DNA from: Lycocorax pyrrhopterus obiensis
Lineage: Eukaryota; Chordata; Aves; Passeriformes; Paradisaeidae
Assembly: GCA_014706295.1 (NCBI GenBank)
Contig: JACSVZ010000022.1
Coordinates: forward strand, 12,604,830-12,668,829
Reading direction: 5' to 3'
DNA length: 64,000 nt
In this document: one piece after another, positions 11,801-25,490 of the stretch
How positions within the stretch are numbered: the first letter of the stretch is position 1
How the letters are laid out: each line of letters begins with the position of its first letter
The notes under the pieces: model-generated
The model's input: the letters and a program-made list of their open reading frames with translations, nothing else
Database searches by the model: none
Told to the model about the DNA's origin: nothing
Program-made: the position numbers and the translations under genes

Positions 11801-14800
11801 GAGCTACTGTACTGAAAAATGTCCGTGTCATTTTTTCCCCAAATCATAGTTTCAATGCACACAGCCTCAGCCTGACATTCTGAATTATGGCTTTTATTAA
11901 ACATTAGTAATAGAGTGCACTTAAATCATGGTTTCCCTGTAAAAGAGAGATGTGTTCAACTCAGATCTGCACATTTTAATGCCATATTTCTTCCTTTTAC
12001 TCTCCCCGCAAGATAAATTTACTTACTCCACAAAAATGTTTTGCTGAAAAGAATAATTCATCCTTCAGTGTCCATCTAATGCACCTTGTGAGTAATGTGA
12101 AACGATGCAAAAATTACAATGCACCGGCCATGTCTGGAATGCTTAGATGCCTCCGAGTTAGAGGTTATGCACACAGAGTATTGAAATTAGATTTAACAAC
12201 TATCATCTTTTACAATGTTGCCTTGATGATTTTTTTTCCCCTTTTATAGCTCTGATCAGATGCCTCCTGAATACATTGCCGGTAACAAACCTCGCAGTCT
12301 GCTGCTCTGCAAGCCCTGCTCAGCTCTGAGCCAGGTTGCCAATAATTGGTTTTTTTTTTCTTTTTAAGTGAGAATATTTGTAGCCACAATTTGCTCTAGC
12401 AGGCAAAATTCAGATTATATTTTTGCTCCGTGAGTAGATCAAAAATAGATTGTGGGGCAACCAGACAGCTGTGGAAATAGCATCCTCTAGGTAGCAGTTT
12501 TGGCTGTGCTGAGCCCCCAGTCCTTGCAGAGTGAGGGCAGACCTGTGCCCTCTGGCTGGGTACCCTGGGAGAGCTCTGCATCCTCAGCACGAGGTGAATG
12601 GACCACGAGCTCCATCCCAGCACATGTCCCCAACCCTGGCACGAACACCGGGCACAGCATCTCGCTCTAACTCAAATTCCTGGTCCAGCCATCCTCCTCC
12701 AGGTACACACAGGCAGAGCCAGCCCCTGCAATGTGACCTTTGTTTAAAGGACAGCAACTGTACCATTGAATCAATGTCCCTCTGCCAGCAGCTCTGCATT
12801 GGAGCTGCATTGCAGTGTCAGCACCGGGGCTGCTCCAGCTCCAGCTCTCACCTGAATCCACCGCGACCCACTGACACTGCGGGGAGTGTGGTGCCACAGC
12901 CCTGGGCTGGTGCTTGAGGGGGACAACGGGTTTGGAGATTGCCAAGCACCTACAGACGCTGGGAGTGTGGATTTGCTGAAAATCTGATGCCGTTAACTCA
13001 GCGTGGAGTTTGACTAACGGGGAGAAGATGGTGTTTAGTAAGCACTGCAAATCTTTTGTTATATTTATTGGTAGTATGGTAGGGATATTAACTGATTGGT
13101 CCCCCAAGATTCCTCCGACAGAAGCAGTATCCCTCTCTTTTGTCAGCTCCAGGTCCCTGGGGTAGGAGCAAACATCATCCCCAGCAGCCCTCCCCTGGGA
13201 CTTCCCAGCCCTGGAACTCACACTAACACACCACAGGAACATTTATGATTTATAGGGTTTTTTTTGTATTGGTGTCTGGGACTCCCAGCAGGGTTATGAT
13301 CCCATTATACACAGCCAATAGGAAAACCAGTCTTGTAGATTGTTTGGAAGAGAGCTATAAAAATGTGACTAAGAGAAGCAACTTCATCCATCCCACATAG
13401 CAGTTGAGCAGGGAAATTTCTAATGGTACCTCTCTCAGCTCTGAGTCTCACAGATTCAGAGTCTCAGAGAAAAGGGTTGTCTGAGTTAGCTGCTCTAGGA
13501 TGAGTCCCCAAAGAGCATGTAAAGGCTTCTCAATTTGACCTGCTGAACTGAAGTTGTTATTAAGACCTAAAATTATTGCTGTGCTACTGCTGTTTGGTGG
13601 ATGACAACAGGAAAATTGCTGGAAAATGGACACTGGCAGTGACTTTATCGATAGCTTGGTGACTTTGGCTGTCTTCGCTATGATCCCTTCCACTGCTCTT
13701 CAGTTCCATTCAAATTTCCTCTCGAAGAGCATAAATGCTTCCATACTGAAGTGGAAAAACCTCCAGCACATTAGCTAATAGCACATCAGAGGAAGTGCCT
13801 GGCTGTGACTGTAACCTCAGTAGGCATCTTTACATGGGAGGACGTAAACTGTCTCTGAATTATTTATTGAACCAAAGTCATCAAATTGGACAATTAACCT
13901 TGAAAACTTAATTTAAGCACCATAAAAGAAACATCTCCTGAAAAACGTGTCCTCAATAAAAGCCAGAAGCACAAACTGTAGCGGGTTCTGCCATGGTCCG
14001 CTGCAGGAACTGGGAGCTCCAGCGGGATTGTCCCTGAGGAGGGATTAGTGCTGGAGGTGACTTGGCAGAAACACAGGGATTTGGAGAGCGGAGCAGAGCA
14101 TCCCTGGAGCTCTCTGAGTGCTGCTCCAAAGGATGCTCCTCCATCACCAGGGCTGCACAGAGAGATCCTGGGCAGCCACAGGCTCTGTCTGCCTTGCACA
14201 GCCCCAAACCCCACTGCTGTTCCTGAGTCCCTCGTTTTCCCACAGGGATGGAGATGACACAGGCACGCAGTGAAATGATGGAGCTGGAGGTTGTCAGGTG
14301 TCTTCACTCCCTTCTCTAAAAGCGTTGGGTGAGTGGAGGTGTTCTGGAAGATTTTACCAGACAAAGGATTTTACCCAGCCTGGAAACTCTTTGGAAGCAA
14401 AAGGCAGTTTCCCTCCTCAGTCCCCTCCGTTGTGGACGAGCTCCTGATCCAGCTTGGTGTCTGCTGAGCTCTTCCGACACCACTAAATGATGGAAGCTGC
14501 AGAAGGCTTCAGCAATTTATTCTGTTTAATTTCCTCCACAAAGGTGTTTTATCCTCACTAATAAAAAGAGTGGAACTTGATCATTTCTAAAATATTGTCC
14601 CTTCTAAATCTTTATGGCTCAAAGTGGACTGAGATCATTAGAAGTTACTTTATGTGAAGCTCAATCAGCTCCAAAGGGCTATCTCAGTCACTCTGTGCTT
14701 GCTAAGAGCAGATCCCATTTCCCAGAGGCAAAAGGACAATACTTAATCACTTCCTCACTTGTTAGGTGTTTTAACAAGTTGTATTAAGCTTCATCAGTCG

Positions 14801-17800
14801 GAGCTTTCATGCCAGATTAAAAATGATAGCTCACTTCTCTGTTATTACAGGACATCATTTGTTTTCTTTTATTTTGCTGGGCACTTGCATGCCACTGTAA
14901 TTTCACATGAAAATATATGACTGATGTCACCCAGAAGTAATTAGGTTTTAAAAGCCTTGATTGCAATAGACACGGACGTTACGGCTTTATGGTGCCAGTG
15001 CTTTGCCATCCACTTTACGGCTGTTGATTCTGCAAGTATTTCATAGATCTGTCAATAGGAATAAGTTAGCTGATGTTGACTGGAACTATTAATCAGAAGG
15101 AAGGAAAATATACATTTTTATTTCTGCATTCAGAGTTGATAGCTCAGTAAAAGCCTCCCTACCCAGCTTTGCAACACTCCAGGGTTCCCTCATTGCTGAA
15201 ATTAGAGAGATGCAGGGAAATCCTGGGCTCCTTCAGGGTTATAAACAAATTGTTTTAACACACTGTGTTGGAGAGATCTGTTCTTTGCCACTGTATATGG
15301 ATATTGTACTTTAATGTACAGTGAAGAACACTAATGGTTCTAGCCTTCCAATAATGTTTTATAGGGATCCATCAGATTCCAGTAAGACAGGGATGGAGCT
15401 GTTGCCTTCCCGCTGTGCTCTAGGCAGAAAGTGGGTCAGAGTCAAGAGCTCAGAAGGTTACATTTACATCTCAAAACTCAACTCTGGTAGTGTGGAATTA
15501 GACCACTCATGTTCAAATGCATTTCTGTGGTCATGACAAATCTAGGAACCTTCTGCTGTGGTGACCAGCAGGGAAACAGAGAGGAATACAATGAGGTGAG
15601 ATCCTGGTTCTGCTGCAGGTGGGTGCACAGCATCCCTTGGTCTCGGTGGGACTGGGAATTTGCCCAGCCAGCTAAATGCTGATTTAAGTTTCAGAAAGAC
15701 TGCAAGGCTTGGGAAATCAGGGAGGATTATTTAAGAGAGTTTGTGCACAGCCCAGCAGTCTGAACCATTTCACAGTGATCAAAACCCCTCAGGCTTTTGT
15801 CATGAGAACCACAATAAAGAGTTCAGCTGCCAGTTTCACTTGTGACTTCAAGTTCCTCATTTAAAATAAGCTGTTCCCTTTCCACAAAAGCAGAAATTAC
15901 AGATATTTGCTTTTGATGGGCCTTTCTTCTGATGCCACCTCACTGATAAGGTGCTCCTGTAATGGCACTGAAGGTGCCCTTGGGTAAGGCAGACCCAGAC
16001 CGTTCCTGCTGCTCCCTCTGAAAGCCATCCCCATGAAATGGATGTGCTGGGACCTATCCCAGTACATAAGGATGTCCTCTTCCCCTGGTTACATCAACCT
16101 TTTAATCAAATCTTGGGCGAATGTCCCAGGTGGAAAGAATGGACTTTGCTGTGCCAAGAACAGAGAGTCCATTCCAGAACCAGGGACTTGATCCCGCCCA
16201 GTTCACTCCAAAACACATTGGCTACAGCTACAAAACCCTTTGAGTCCAGCAAAGTGTGGGAAAGCAGAGCTTTTCTCCGGATTGCTGCACTGTCCTTGCT
16301 TTTCCAGAGCTGAAGCCATACCCAGAGGCTGACCACACCATCCTTGGGAGGTTCAGCCAGCCAGCAGGCACCAGGAAAGTTTGCCAGTTCAGGTGCCAGC
16401 TCCTGTGCACTAACGAAAGTAGTGAGGAGACTTCTGTCTGCTCGTGTTTAATGGGAAAAGGGTTTCTCCTGCGCTGTTGCTTTCATGAAAGGAGCTCTGC
16501 CTTCCCTGTGATATCCGATGGTCCCGAGGATTTCATCGTGCAGGGAAGGCATCTCCAGGCTTTTCCACGCAAAGTGCTGTGTCTGTCTTTCATCTGCCCT
16601 GAAGAATCTTCCGCTTGACTCCTGATTAAAATATAGGCTCCTTTACACTTTCCTTTTCCTTTTTTTTTTCTCCCCCAGCAGAAAATTCTAGACAGCAAAC
16701 ACAGGAAGAAAAAAGGCTGAATTGCCAGCAGATAAGCCCAATTTCACTTGACCCCTGAGCTCTATCGGTCACTCCTAACAATGGGATGTACTCTTATCTC
16801 AGCACACCACTTAACACCCATTAATGCTTTGGGGAGTTAGTCCAGCTCTCTAAGATCCCCATGTAAGGATTTATTTCAAACACTGAGATGAGTGGGATGA
16901 CTGCCTTTAGCAGCTGCAATCTGAAGTGCTGCTCTGTCCTGCTCAGGACTCTGTTCACTGTAAAGCTTTAACCCAGTGGATTAAGGACCTGTAAGAAAAA
17001 AAAAAATCACTTAGAGAAGATTTGCAGCTGGTTTGAATTGGGAAAGCTCCTGCAGTACACACTGGTACCAGTTCCCTTACTGGAGAGGCATTGGCATTGC
17101 TCCACAAATTAATTCATCCAGGTTCATTGCCTGATGGTTGTGTTGACTTACATGAGAGGAAAGTCTGGTTCCTCACCGAGTCTGGAAATCAATCCTGACT
17201 TTGGATGCAAATTCTGGAAGTTTTTATTGGGAATGTGAAGTTTCTCTGAGTTGTCTCCATTTCTTTTCATTCTGCTGGAATGGCATAAAAATTCAGGCTG
17301 TACTAAAAAGAAAAGCTTCCAAAATTATTTACTCATCTAATTATCCTGAAATAATTTACAGTCAGATTAAACTAAACGTTGCTGCAAACTTCGCTGTGTT
17401 GAGAAATTTCCAAGGAGAGCAGAGACAGGTGCACAGGTATTTCAACCCCTTACAAGTTTGTTTGCCACTACTGGGCAGAATTAAGAACTTCAGTGCAAGT
17501 TTGAAATTTTGACTTTATAACAGAAACAAAATTAAATAGAGATATAAAACAGAGCAGCCTTCCCATATCCCTGATTGCAGTGATTCCAACCACAGTTTGG
17601 TCAATACAACTGCCTTCAAGAGACCCTTCTCGAGGAAAGATGGGCATCGGCTGAGAGCTCCAGTGCTGCTGGAGAAGGGTTCCCAGACTAACAGCAAAGT
17701 TTACTAAATCCTTGTGGAGGAATGGCATAAAATTTGGCTTAGGCCACTGAAAAGGAAAAATTACACAGTGAAAATAAAAATAATAATTACAAATTTTCTT

Positions 17801-18597
17801 ATTGATTGGGCTGGAATTGAAGAGCCTGAAAATTGCAGAAATGAGCTCATCTCTGCTCCATCTGCATCTGTCCCAGCTGACTTTGTCCCAGTCAAAATTT
17901 GGACACAACCCCCTTCATATTTCCAACTGGTCTTAAGTTTCTCATGGATTTTGATTGAGCGCAATATCTGACTCCAGCAAAGTGTGTTTTCTTTCTAAAA
18001 CGCTTTTAGCCCTGATTCATAACTGGTAGGAAAAAATAATCTATGGAATGAAATATGCTGAGGGTTTTAAGCAAATATTTAGGCAAAAAGCAGCTGGTAA
18101 ATCTCTAATGAATGGCTGGATGCAGAGCTAGCACATAATTCATGGCATGCCAGCCAGAAGGGCCTAATCCATCTCCTCTGCTCCTAACTCCTCATGACAT
18201 CCCGGGAGCTGGGGCTGCACTGTGAGCACCCAAGGCAGGCAGCAGGGAAGGAGGTGCTTCCACAGGCCTTTCCCTGTCAGTGCTGGGCTCTGGAGCCAGG
18301 AGGTTTTTGTTCAGGATTATTTTCTCTGGTTCAGCTTCCCCTGCCCTGGTTTTAAGGACAGGCTGTTGTACGGGGGAACGCAGGTGACAGAGGTTTGAAA
18401 GGACAAACTGATCACCCTTGGCAGATGTCATCACTGCTACATCCACCCCGTTCCTCTCCACACACAAGAGCTTAATAAAATCCCACATATTCCATAAAGA
18501 ATCCCATTTTCCCTTTTACTTTAGTAGCACTTTAAAGTAATGGGACATTGATACCGCATTAGGAAGCAATTCCCTTGGATGGAGCCATGGCATGGTC
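8805..18597. other. Upstream non-coding DNA, no gene seen
   Basis: Nearly 10 kb without a credible exon. Composition is mostly AT-rich with moderate-GC islands near 9890-10240, 12480-12920 and 13980-14260. An NKX2-5-type site TTAAGTG occurs at 10094-10100 beside a CTATAAAG string (10059-10066). The AT-rich stretch 14500-15130 has the texture of conserved non-coding DNA, but I cannot test conservation. A short imperfect hairpin at 15280-15329 is listed separately. Confidence 0.5.
15280..15329. repeat. Short imperfect hairpin
   Basis: GTTCTT plus CACTGTA (15280-15295, with a TGC bulge) pairs with TACAGTG plus AAGAAC (15317-15329) around an AT-rich loop of about 21 bases. This gives 13 paired positions, with a competing inner GTAC/GTAC pairing. 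It is too short for a confident RNA call and may be chance in AT-rich DNA. Confidence 0.35.
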
Positions 18598-18608
18598 CTT
18601 ATCAAGTG
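18598..18608 (-). promoter_or_regulatory. Overlapping GATA and NKX2-5 consensus sites
   Basis: CTTATC (18598-18603, reverse of GATAAG) overlaps TCAAGTG (18602-18608), which matches the NKX2-5 consensus T(C/T)AAGTG. GATA4/5 and NKX2-5 are known to bind cardiac promoters together. The surrounding sequence (about 18540-18730) also carries a CACGTG E-box near 18709. Activity is inferred from motifs alone. Confidence 0.25.
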
Positions 18609-21600
18609 AGTTGAAGGTGATTTGTGTAATCAAGGTGATTTTGCATCTTGTTTATTACTTTCCAGAGATCACTTTACAGTGATTTTTAAGGTGGCATGGA
18701 AATTACCACGTGAACTGTCTTCTAAATCAATGAAGCCTTTTCCTGCCCAATAATAAAACCTTCTTATGGTTTTCAACGAGCAGATATTAGCTAATGCTTA
18801 ATTACTGCAGAGGGGCAGGTACCAAGCACAGGAGAGTCAACAGCATTAATAAATCTCAGAGCAAAAATAAATCGGGAGGTACAACGAGGGGGACACTGAG
18901 GAGTGAAATGCTCACCTCTGGCATTGCCTTGAGGGGACACCAGGGTCTCACTCTGACATCTCAGCCCTTTGGTGTTTCATGGACATCTCTCTCCTGTGAA
19001 GATGTTGTTGACCCAGCCCATCATTGCCTAAAATCCCTCAGTGCCTGAAATACTGCCCTTACCACAGGGCTGGGATTCTCTTCATTGAATCCTGACACAA
19101 TTTCCCACTGATTTTCAAGAACTGAGCTGCAGTCGGTGCTGGAAGTTTCATATAAATGCATCTGAGGTGACAACCAGGGCAGGTCTGTGATGGGACAGGT
19201 CCTGGCCATCCTCAGCACGCAGCTTGTGCCCGCAGCAGGAGAAGGAGACAAAAACCATGCTGCTCCCTCCATCCCTGGCCCACCAGTATCTAAACCCTCT
19301 CTCCTCCATGGAAACCTTGTCTGCTTCACTGCAGACTAAAAAATTATATCTGTGGTGCCCAGCATTCCACAAATCAGAGCTGAACCTTTCAGAGGATCCC
19401 CAAAAGCTCAATGCTGCTGTCTTTCTCCCTGCTTTCTCACAAGGAGGCTTTAAAGAAATGTGTTTTCCAATTTTTCCCTGCTAAAGGATGCAATTTAATA
19501 CGAGACTGGGGACTTGAATTCTTTTGTCACAGGACTCCTGGAAATGGTGTTGGCCAGTGGTTTGGGCACAGGTAAGTGGAAGGAAAAAGATGGACAGGTG
19601 TGAGATGGAAAAATCTCCCCACACCTGGGTGCATCCCAGATTTTGGGCACAGGAGCAGAAGCACAAGCTGGTCACTGCAGGCTCAACAGCTGCCTTCTAT
19701 TGGCAGAGTCAATCTCTATATCCACCACCAGCCTGTGCATCCTTTTGGACACCATCCTTTGCAGCAATGCATAACCAAAGATGAATTACAACAGAGGAGT
19801 TGAGGATTTTTTACCAAAACATACTGAACTCACAAAAAACCAGCATTAGCAATAAATTCTCAGCATAATCTTAAAAACAGGATGTTCAAACGTGACCAAT
19901 GCTCCACAAAGAGCATGCTCTAACTCTTGTCTGACGCCTGCATTGCTTCCGCCTCTGAGCAGCTTTATTTTCATTCCCCAGAGGAGTTGCATATAAAATA
20001 GATCATTTCAGTGTTACTCCATAATGCATTCTTATAACTGATACATTGTGTAAATAAAATGAAACATTAATAAAAATGGTTGGTGTCTATCTCCGGCTCT
20101 AATTTGAATACTTACAGGCAGGAAAAAAACCCAAACCTCCTGGAAGTGATGCTAACAAATTTCACAAACAAGGCACTAAGAAAATGTGAGCACTCCAGGA
20201 GAAGGTGGCCACAAGGCCAATAAATCCTTTTCCTTAAGCCAACTAGTTATTGTCTATAACATTCATAAAACTCTTTGCACAGAAGACCCTTCGTGATGAA
20301 GTAAACCATCAATCTCCACTGCATTACTATTCATTTTCCGTGTGTGCTGAGAGCAAATGTCATTCAAGGCATTACAGTTCTCTCAAACTATATTAAAATA
20401 CATAGTCTGATGTTATATCTCTTCGAGCCTCTCTGTTCATAAATTGTCGCTGCTGATTGGAACATAAAACATATTTTATAAAGCCATAAAACCCCAGAAG
20501 ATACAAGATCACTCATGTTTGTCTTTATGGCTCAATGTGTAGGACTTTGAGATGCTAAAGCATTGTGTATTTCATACCAGCAATGGCCAGGGCTCTGTGG
20601 AGAGGAAGTCTTACACATTTCCATAAAACATTATTGCCATATTCCTTGATGACTGAAGCACCTCTGTGCACAGAGCCTGAGCCCTTAACTTATGGACTGT
20701 AAACGGATGAGTTTTCCCAATAAATCAGCTTTGTTTAGGAGCAGAGTTATCCTGTCCAACATTTAGCTTTGAATGTTATCTCCAGGTGTCAGAGTAATGA
20801 TGACTTTTTTCATTCCTCCATTTTTCTTTTCTTCCTGATGTTGCTAAGAAAACTTCCTTTCTAGGGATAAGTCCCCTGAGAAGCTAGTGAGATATGTCAA
20901 CACATTAGGAAATTAGATCAGCTTCTCAGTGATGTTCTGTGGCTCCATCAGGCCTGCTATTTCTGGATCTTCTTTGGGGAGCCATGGCTGTCACCTTCCA
21001 ATGCACTGAGGTGCTTCTGTGTGGAAGGAAAGTTCCTGCCCTCATCTCCAGCAATCCCTGCCCTGATGCACCCCCAAGCTTCAATTCAGACCTTTTGCAC
21101 CCTGTTCACTGCACTAGAGCAGTGCCAGGACGCCTCATCACTGAGCCTTGTGCTACCAGGATCACAAATCAGTGCCCAGAAAATCCAGGGTGGGGACAAA
21201 GCCTGGATTTGGAGTTGAGGTTTTCTGCAGCATCTGATGGATTCAGAGACAACACTGCAGGGAGATGGATGCTGATTCTCAGGTGCCTGTCCATCCCCAA
21301 AGCATCTGAAGGGTGGCATTTGGGATGGAGAGAAAAGAAAGACCAGAAAATTAAAAAAAAACAGGGATGAAGGCTGCTGGCTGGCAAACAGACTAATTTG
21401 TCAAGAGAGTTGACAAACCCCTACAGTCTCCAGATATCCAAACTCTCAATATGAGAGCAGGGACACAACCTCATTCTGCTCTCAGGAAAATGCCAAGGAG
21501 GTGATAGTGGCCCAAATACTCCATAATATCTGAACCTTGGGACTGGCAGGCATAGCCACAACCTGCTCTGGCTCCAGCTTCCCAGACGGATTTGCACGAG

Positions 21601-24600
21601 GATCCCAGCAGCCCTGCTGATCCAGCAGCTCGGCAGGACACCCTCATCCCATGTGCCGCAGAGCTAAAGCCTTGGTATTCCAGTGGTTTCCTCTCTGCAG
21701 AAAGCTGTGCAGTATTTCCACCCATTTAAAGGTCCGTAAGAGGTCTCATCAAAGCCAGGTATAGTTTATATTGCAGATGGCTGCTGACATGATATAATCC
21801 ATCCTAACAGGCAGGCTGTTAAAGGTCAGAGTCTCACTTCACTTCTGTTATTAGCTTTGATGTTGGGAAGATGCTGAATTCCCTCCGTGTCTTTTTCTTT
21901 TAGAAGGAGAAAAGACACTGTTTACTGTCAGGCTCTTCATCAACATAATTGGTGGCTTCTCTGGAATCGCCCCTTTGCTCTAAAAAGCGCTGTAAATCAG
22001 CTGTAGGAAGCCTGGTCTTTGAAAAATCCTTGAGCGGAAGGGGAACATGAGCAGTGGTTTGCAGGATCGGCTCCATGTCTGTGCCAGATGTGTGCAGCAG
22101 GCAGGGGAGGCTGGAGCCTTCCTCATCCTGCATCCCTAAGCCGGCAAAACTGGTCACAGCTTTAAGACACGAGCATACCAGAGCCCTGGCGACTTTGGGG
22201 AGCCCCCCAGGAGCTGCTGCAAGCTCTGGATCAGGATGGAATCTTGAGCTCCACGTGCTGCTTCCATGCACAGCGGGGATGCTGCTCTCAGCATGTGCGT
22301 GCCAGGTTGTGGCGTGACTGCTCCACACAACCCCTGCCTGCTCCAGAGCCTCGGAGGTCCCTGAGGGAACAGAGATCACTCCCGGCCATCCAGGCTGTGC
22401 AGCCGGACCTGCAGCACTAAAGCACACCAGCAAATATTCCTGGGAGCAGTCTGAGCGAAGCGAAGTGCAATAAAGTGTTTCAGGGATTGAACTGCCAGGG
22501 CTGCTGTCCTTGGAGCCCACGCAGGGCTGCATCCTACCCGACCCCTCATCCCGCCCCGTGGGTCCCACTCAGCTGAATGGAGGCAGCAGAGTGGGAATCC
22601 CCCATCCTTTCTGCCACTCCCTTTCTAAACAGGACCCCAAAGGCAGTTTTTGTTGCTGAATCCCTTATTCAGAAATGATACTGACATTGCCCCAGCTTCC
22701 AGCTCACTGGGGGCCACAGCTCCTGGAAAAACTTCTCATCTAATCTCAAGCAAGAGACATTATGCCCATCACCAAGTCCTTGGCAAGTCCCTGCTGACCT
22801 TGACCGGTCCCCTGTGCGGACCCCAAAGCCGTTCCCGACCCGGACACGGCAGGACGAGGCAGGGGCTGCCGGGCTGGTGCCACGCTCGGCTCTTTGATCT
22901 CAGCAATAGTGAGGCTTTGCCTGAAGATGGCACTACAGAATGGCTGGGGCGAGCGTGCGGCCGCAGTCCCGGCGGCTTCGGTGCGATTAATCCAGCACTG
23001 ACCGGCCAAAAATCCCAGCTCCTGTTCCCCGCGAAACGCCTGTCCATCTGCCGTCCCCTGCCGGGCTGGGGGTCTGCTGGGGGGAAGGACGGCAGAGGTC
23101 ACTGTGTGCCCGACAGACACAAACCCCAAATCCTCGGGAGAAAGCTGCAAAACTCGAGCTTCCCAGAGCAAAATCGGCCTCTTGCTTTCCGTGTTCGTGA
23201 GTTTCATCCGTCTTGCTCCTGACTTGGTGAAACTGCAGCAGCAATTTTAGTTTCTCCCTGTAAGTGGCACCGCAGAAGCTCACAGGGTGCAGTTGCAGTG
23301 CTGAAGTGATCTTAAACCTTCTCATTTCGGGGCAGCATGGTGGGATGGTTATTCCCCCTCTTCTCCTTCCCTATCCCATGCTTGTAGCTCCATTAAAACA
23401 AGCCACAACAGGAAGGAGTTACCAAACTACCCAGCCTCGCACAGCAAATCGCCTGCTTCCCACTATACTGGACCAGGAACTGTGAGTCCCAAATAATCGA
23501 AATCCCCAGGCATTAATGCCAAAAATCCCCACAACCCTGAGGTTGCCCAGGCAGAGGTGTTTCAAAAGCACTTTCCTGAGGGTTTCCAGCAGACTCCACG
23601 GGCAGCCAGGGGGAAATTCCTGGGCCAAGGGCCAGGAGGCAACCGGGAGGGAATATTGAAAAGTCAGAGATTAATTGATCTATGTCCACGAGGGGCCCGG
23701 CGGAGGCAGCGTGCCCGGGCACGGGGCAGCCGCCCGGCCAGCTCCACTCGGCTGGTGGCGAGTGAGAGCGGGAGAGCGGCTCCGCGCTATCTCAGCCATC
23801 GCTGGTTCCATGTCACACCCCGCGCCTTTGTTTCCAGGCGAGGGCAGATAAAGGGCTTGGCGCAGGCAGTGGGGTTATGGCCAGGGAAAGACAAAGCCTC
23901 CTTAAATCCAAACCGGGAAGCAGGGCTGCTGGAGGTGGCCAGGAGAAGGATGCTCGCTCCAGGAAGTCACCCCCAGTCCTCCTGCATCAGGACTTCGATT
24001 GCAGGAAGGACAAGCTGGCAGGAGCACAGCCTGCTGGGCTCAGCTCGACATCAGTTCACTGGAGAGGGTGAAGAATTGATCTGAACTGTCAGATAAGTCA
24101 CATGCCTGAATATGAACCTGAGAAGCCATCACACACAAAACCCATCTCACTGTCTGTTACCAGCAATTTCCTGACCACTAGGAAGGGCTCAGGAGAATTT
24201 GGATCCCAGTCCAGGACTGGCTGTGGCTGCTGTCCATCTGCAGCTATCACCTCCATGCTGCAGGATGACGACGGGTTTATGTGTGGGGAGTTGGGTGCAT
24301 TGCTGTTCCTCCCCTCTGCAGCCAGTGCAGAAACATCCCTGAAGTTTAAACAGATATTTCTGATGCATTATGTGAAAAAAGACATTTTTATGACAAGAAT
24401 AATGGACCATGATGGGGTTCAATGTCATTGCAAGCCTGTACACATGGTCTTCCCAATGAAAAGAGCATGTGAGGTATTACCAGAGGACTTCCCAAAGAGG
24501 ATAAGATATGAAAGGAGAGGATAAACCACGGTGCCAAGTATCCATAAGGCAGCGCAGCATTTGTGTTGGAAGCAGAGACAAGCCACAAAGTTCAAAGCTC

Positions 24601-25085
24601 CAAGCAGAGCTGCTCCAGAGTTCAAGGTCCCTCCAGCTTGATGGCATGATTTTGTCAGATATAGCTGCAAACCATGCCATGGCACTGGCATGTGCTCAGC
24701 AGGGCTGGGGATTGCCTTCCAGTCTGACCCACGACCGAGTTATAAAGTTCATATTTGAGCCACTCCAGCATTTTACCTCATCACGGTTTCTAAGCCATTT
24801 CCGCATGAGACATGGACAAAGTTAAAGGTGCCACAATGGGGAGTGGAGCTGCCAGCCCGTGTGGGTCTGAATTCCTTGCTTTCCCTAAATCATGTCATCT
24901 GCCTGAGCATCCTTCACCAGCTTCCTAACATTTCCCATCCATCTCGGCCGTTGGAAACCCTTTGGATCCCCCTTTTGTTTACAATGAGTAATGGGCAGGA
25001 GTTAACAGAGGTTCCAGAGGAAAAGGTCAGTGTAGTTCAAGCAGCATTAGGAAGAAACTCTCAGCCCTGCTTTGATCTGCAGAGG
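18609..25085. other. Upstream non-coding DNA, no gene seen
   Basis: No coding exon recognised. The part from about 19800 to 20900 is AT-rich and unique-looking. GC-richer blocks lie at about 21900-22560, 22800-23170 and 23680-23960. The last contains TCACACC next to a CpG-rich run and an AGATAA core near 23850, and could be a regulatory patch. Open frames up to 222 codons in these blocks lack any family resemblance. Confidence 0.5.
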
Positions 25086-25490
25086 ATTTAAGCGGTCAAT
25101 AAGGCAGCGCGGGGAGCAGCAGCGTCGCCCAGATGCCCTCTCGCCGGAGCTGCTCCGAAGGCCCCGGTCCCGGTCCCAGCCCGGCCAGGATGCAATTCCT
25201 ACCAGTCCCTGGGGGTTTATGGCCGGGGGAGGGCGTGAGTCACCGGCCCGTGTCTGGCGGTGCCATGCGCGGCTCCCCGGCCGCCGCCGCCGCCGCCGCC
25301 GCCGCCGCCTCCCCGCGTGTTTGCAATTGCTGAGGCGGACTGTTTGCTCCTGCCACGTCCAAGGCAATCCAGTAAAAGTTTACAAAGGGCTACAGCTCAA
25401 TCGTGAGCTTGTGAAAACACCCGTCCGGGCTCCCCGGCTCTGCGGTTCAAAGTCTGAAGTGTGCCCCGTCGATTTACACACGTATTTATT
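25086..25490. other. CpG-rich patch with a (CCG)n run
   Basis: A roughly 400-bp block of high CpG density stands out from AT-rich flanks. It contains an uninterrupted CCG/GCC triplet run of about 10 units (25280-25309). A frame through it would encode poly-alanine on the + strand or poly-arginine on the - strand, which is a repeat artefact rather than evidence of protein. Possible identities are an orphan CpG island, a non-coding RNA promoter or a GC-rich enhancer. No splice donor convincing enough to define an exon was found. Confidence 0.4.
25280..25309 (+). repeat. (CCG)10 trinucleotide repeat
   Basis: A pure CCG/GCC triplet run of about 30 bases inside the CpG-rich patch at 25.1-25.5 kb. 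Such runs are prone to length change and to sequencing dropout. Confidence 0.85.
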
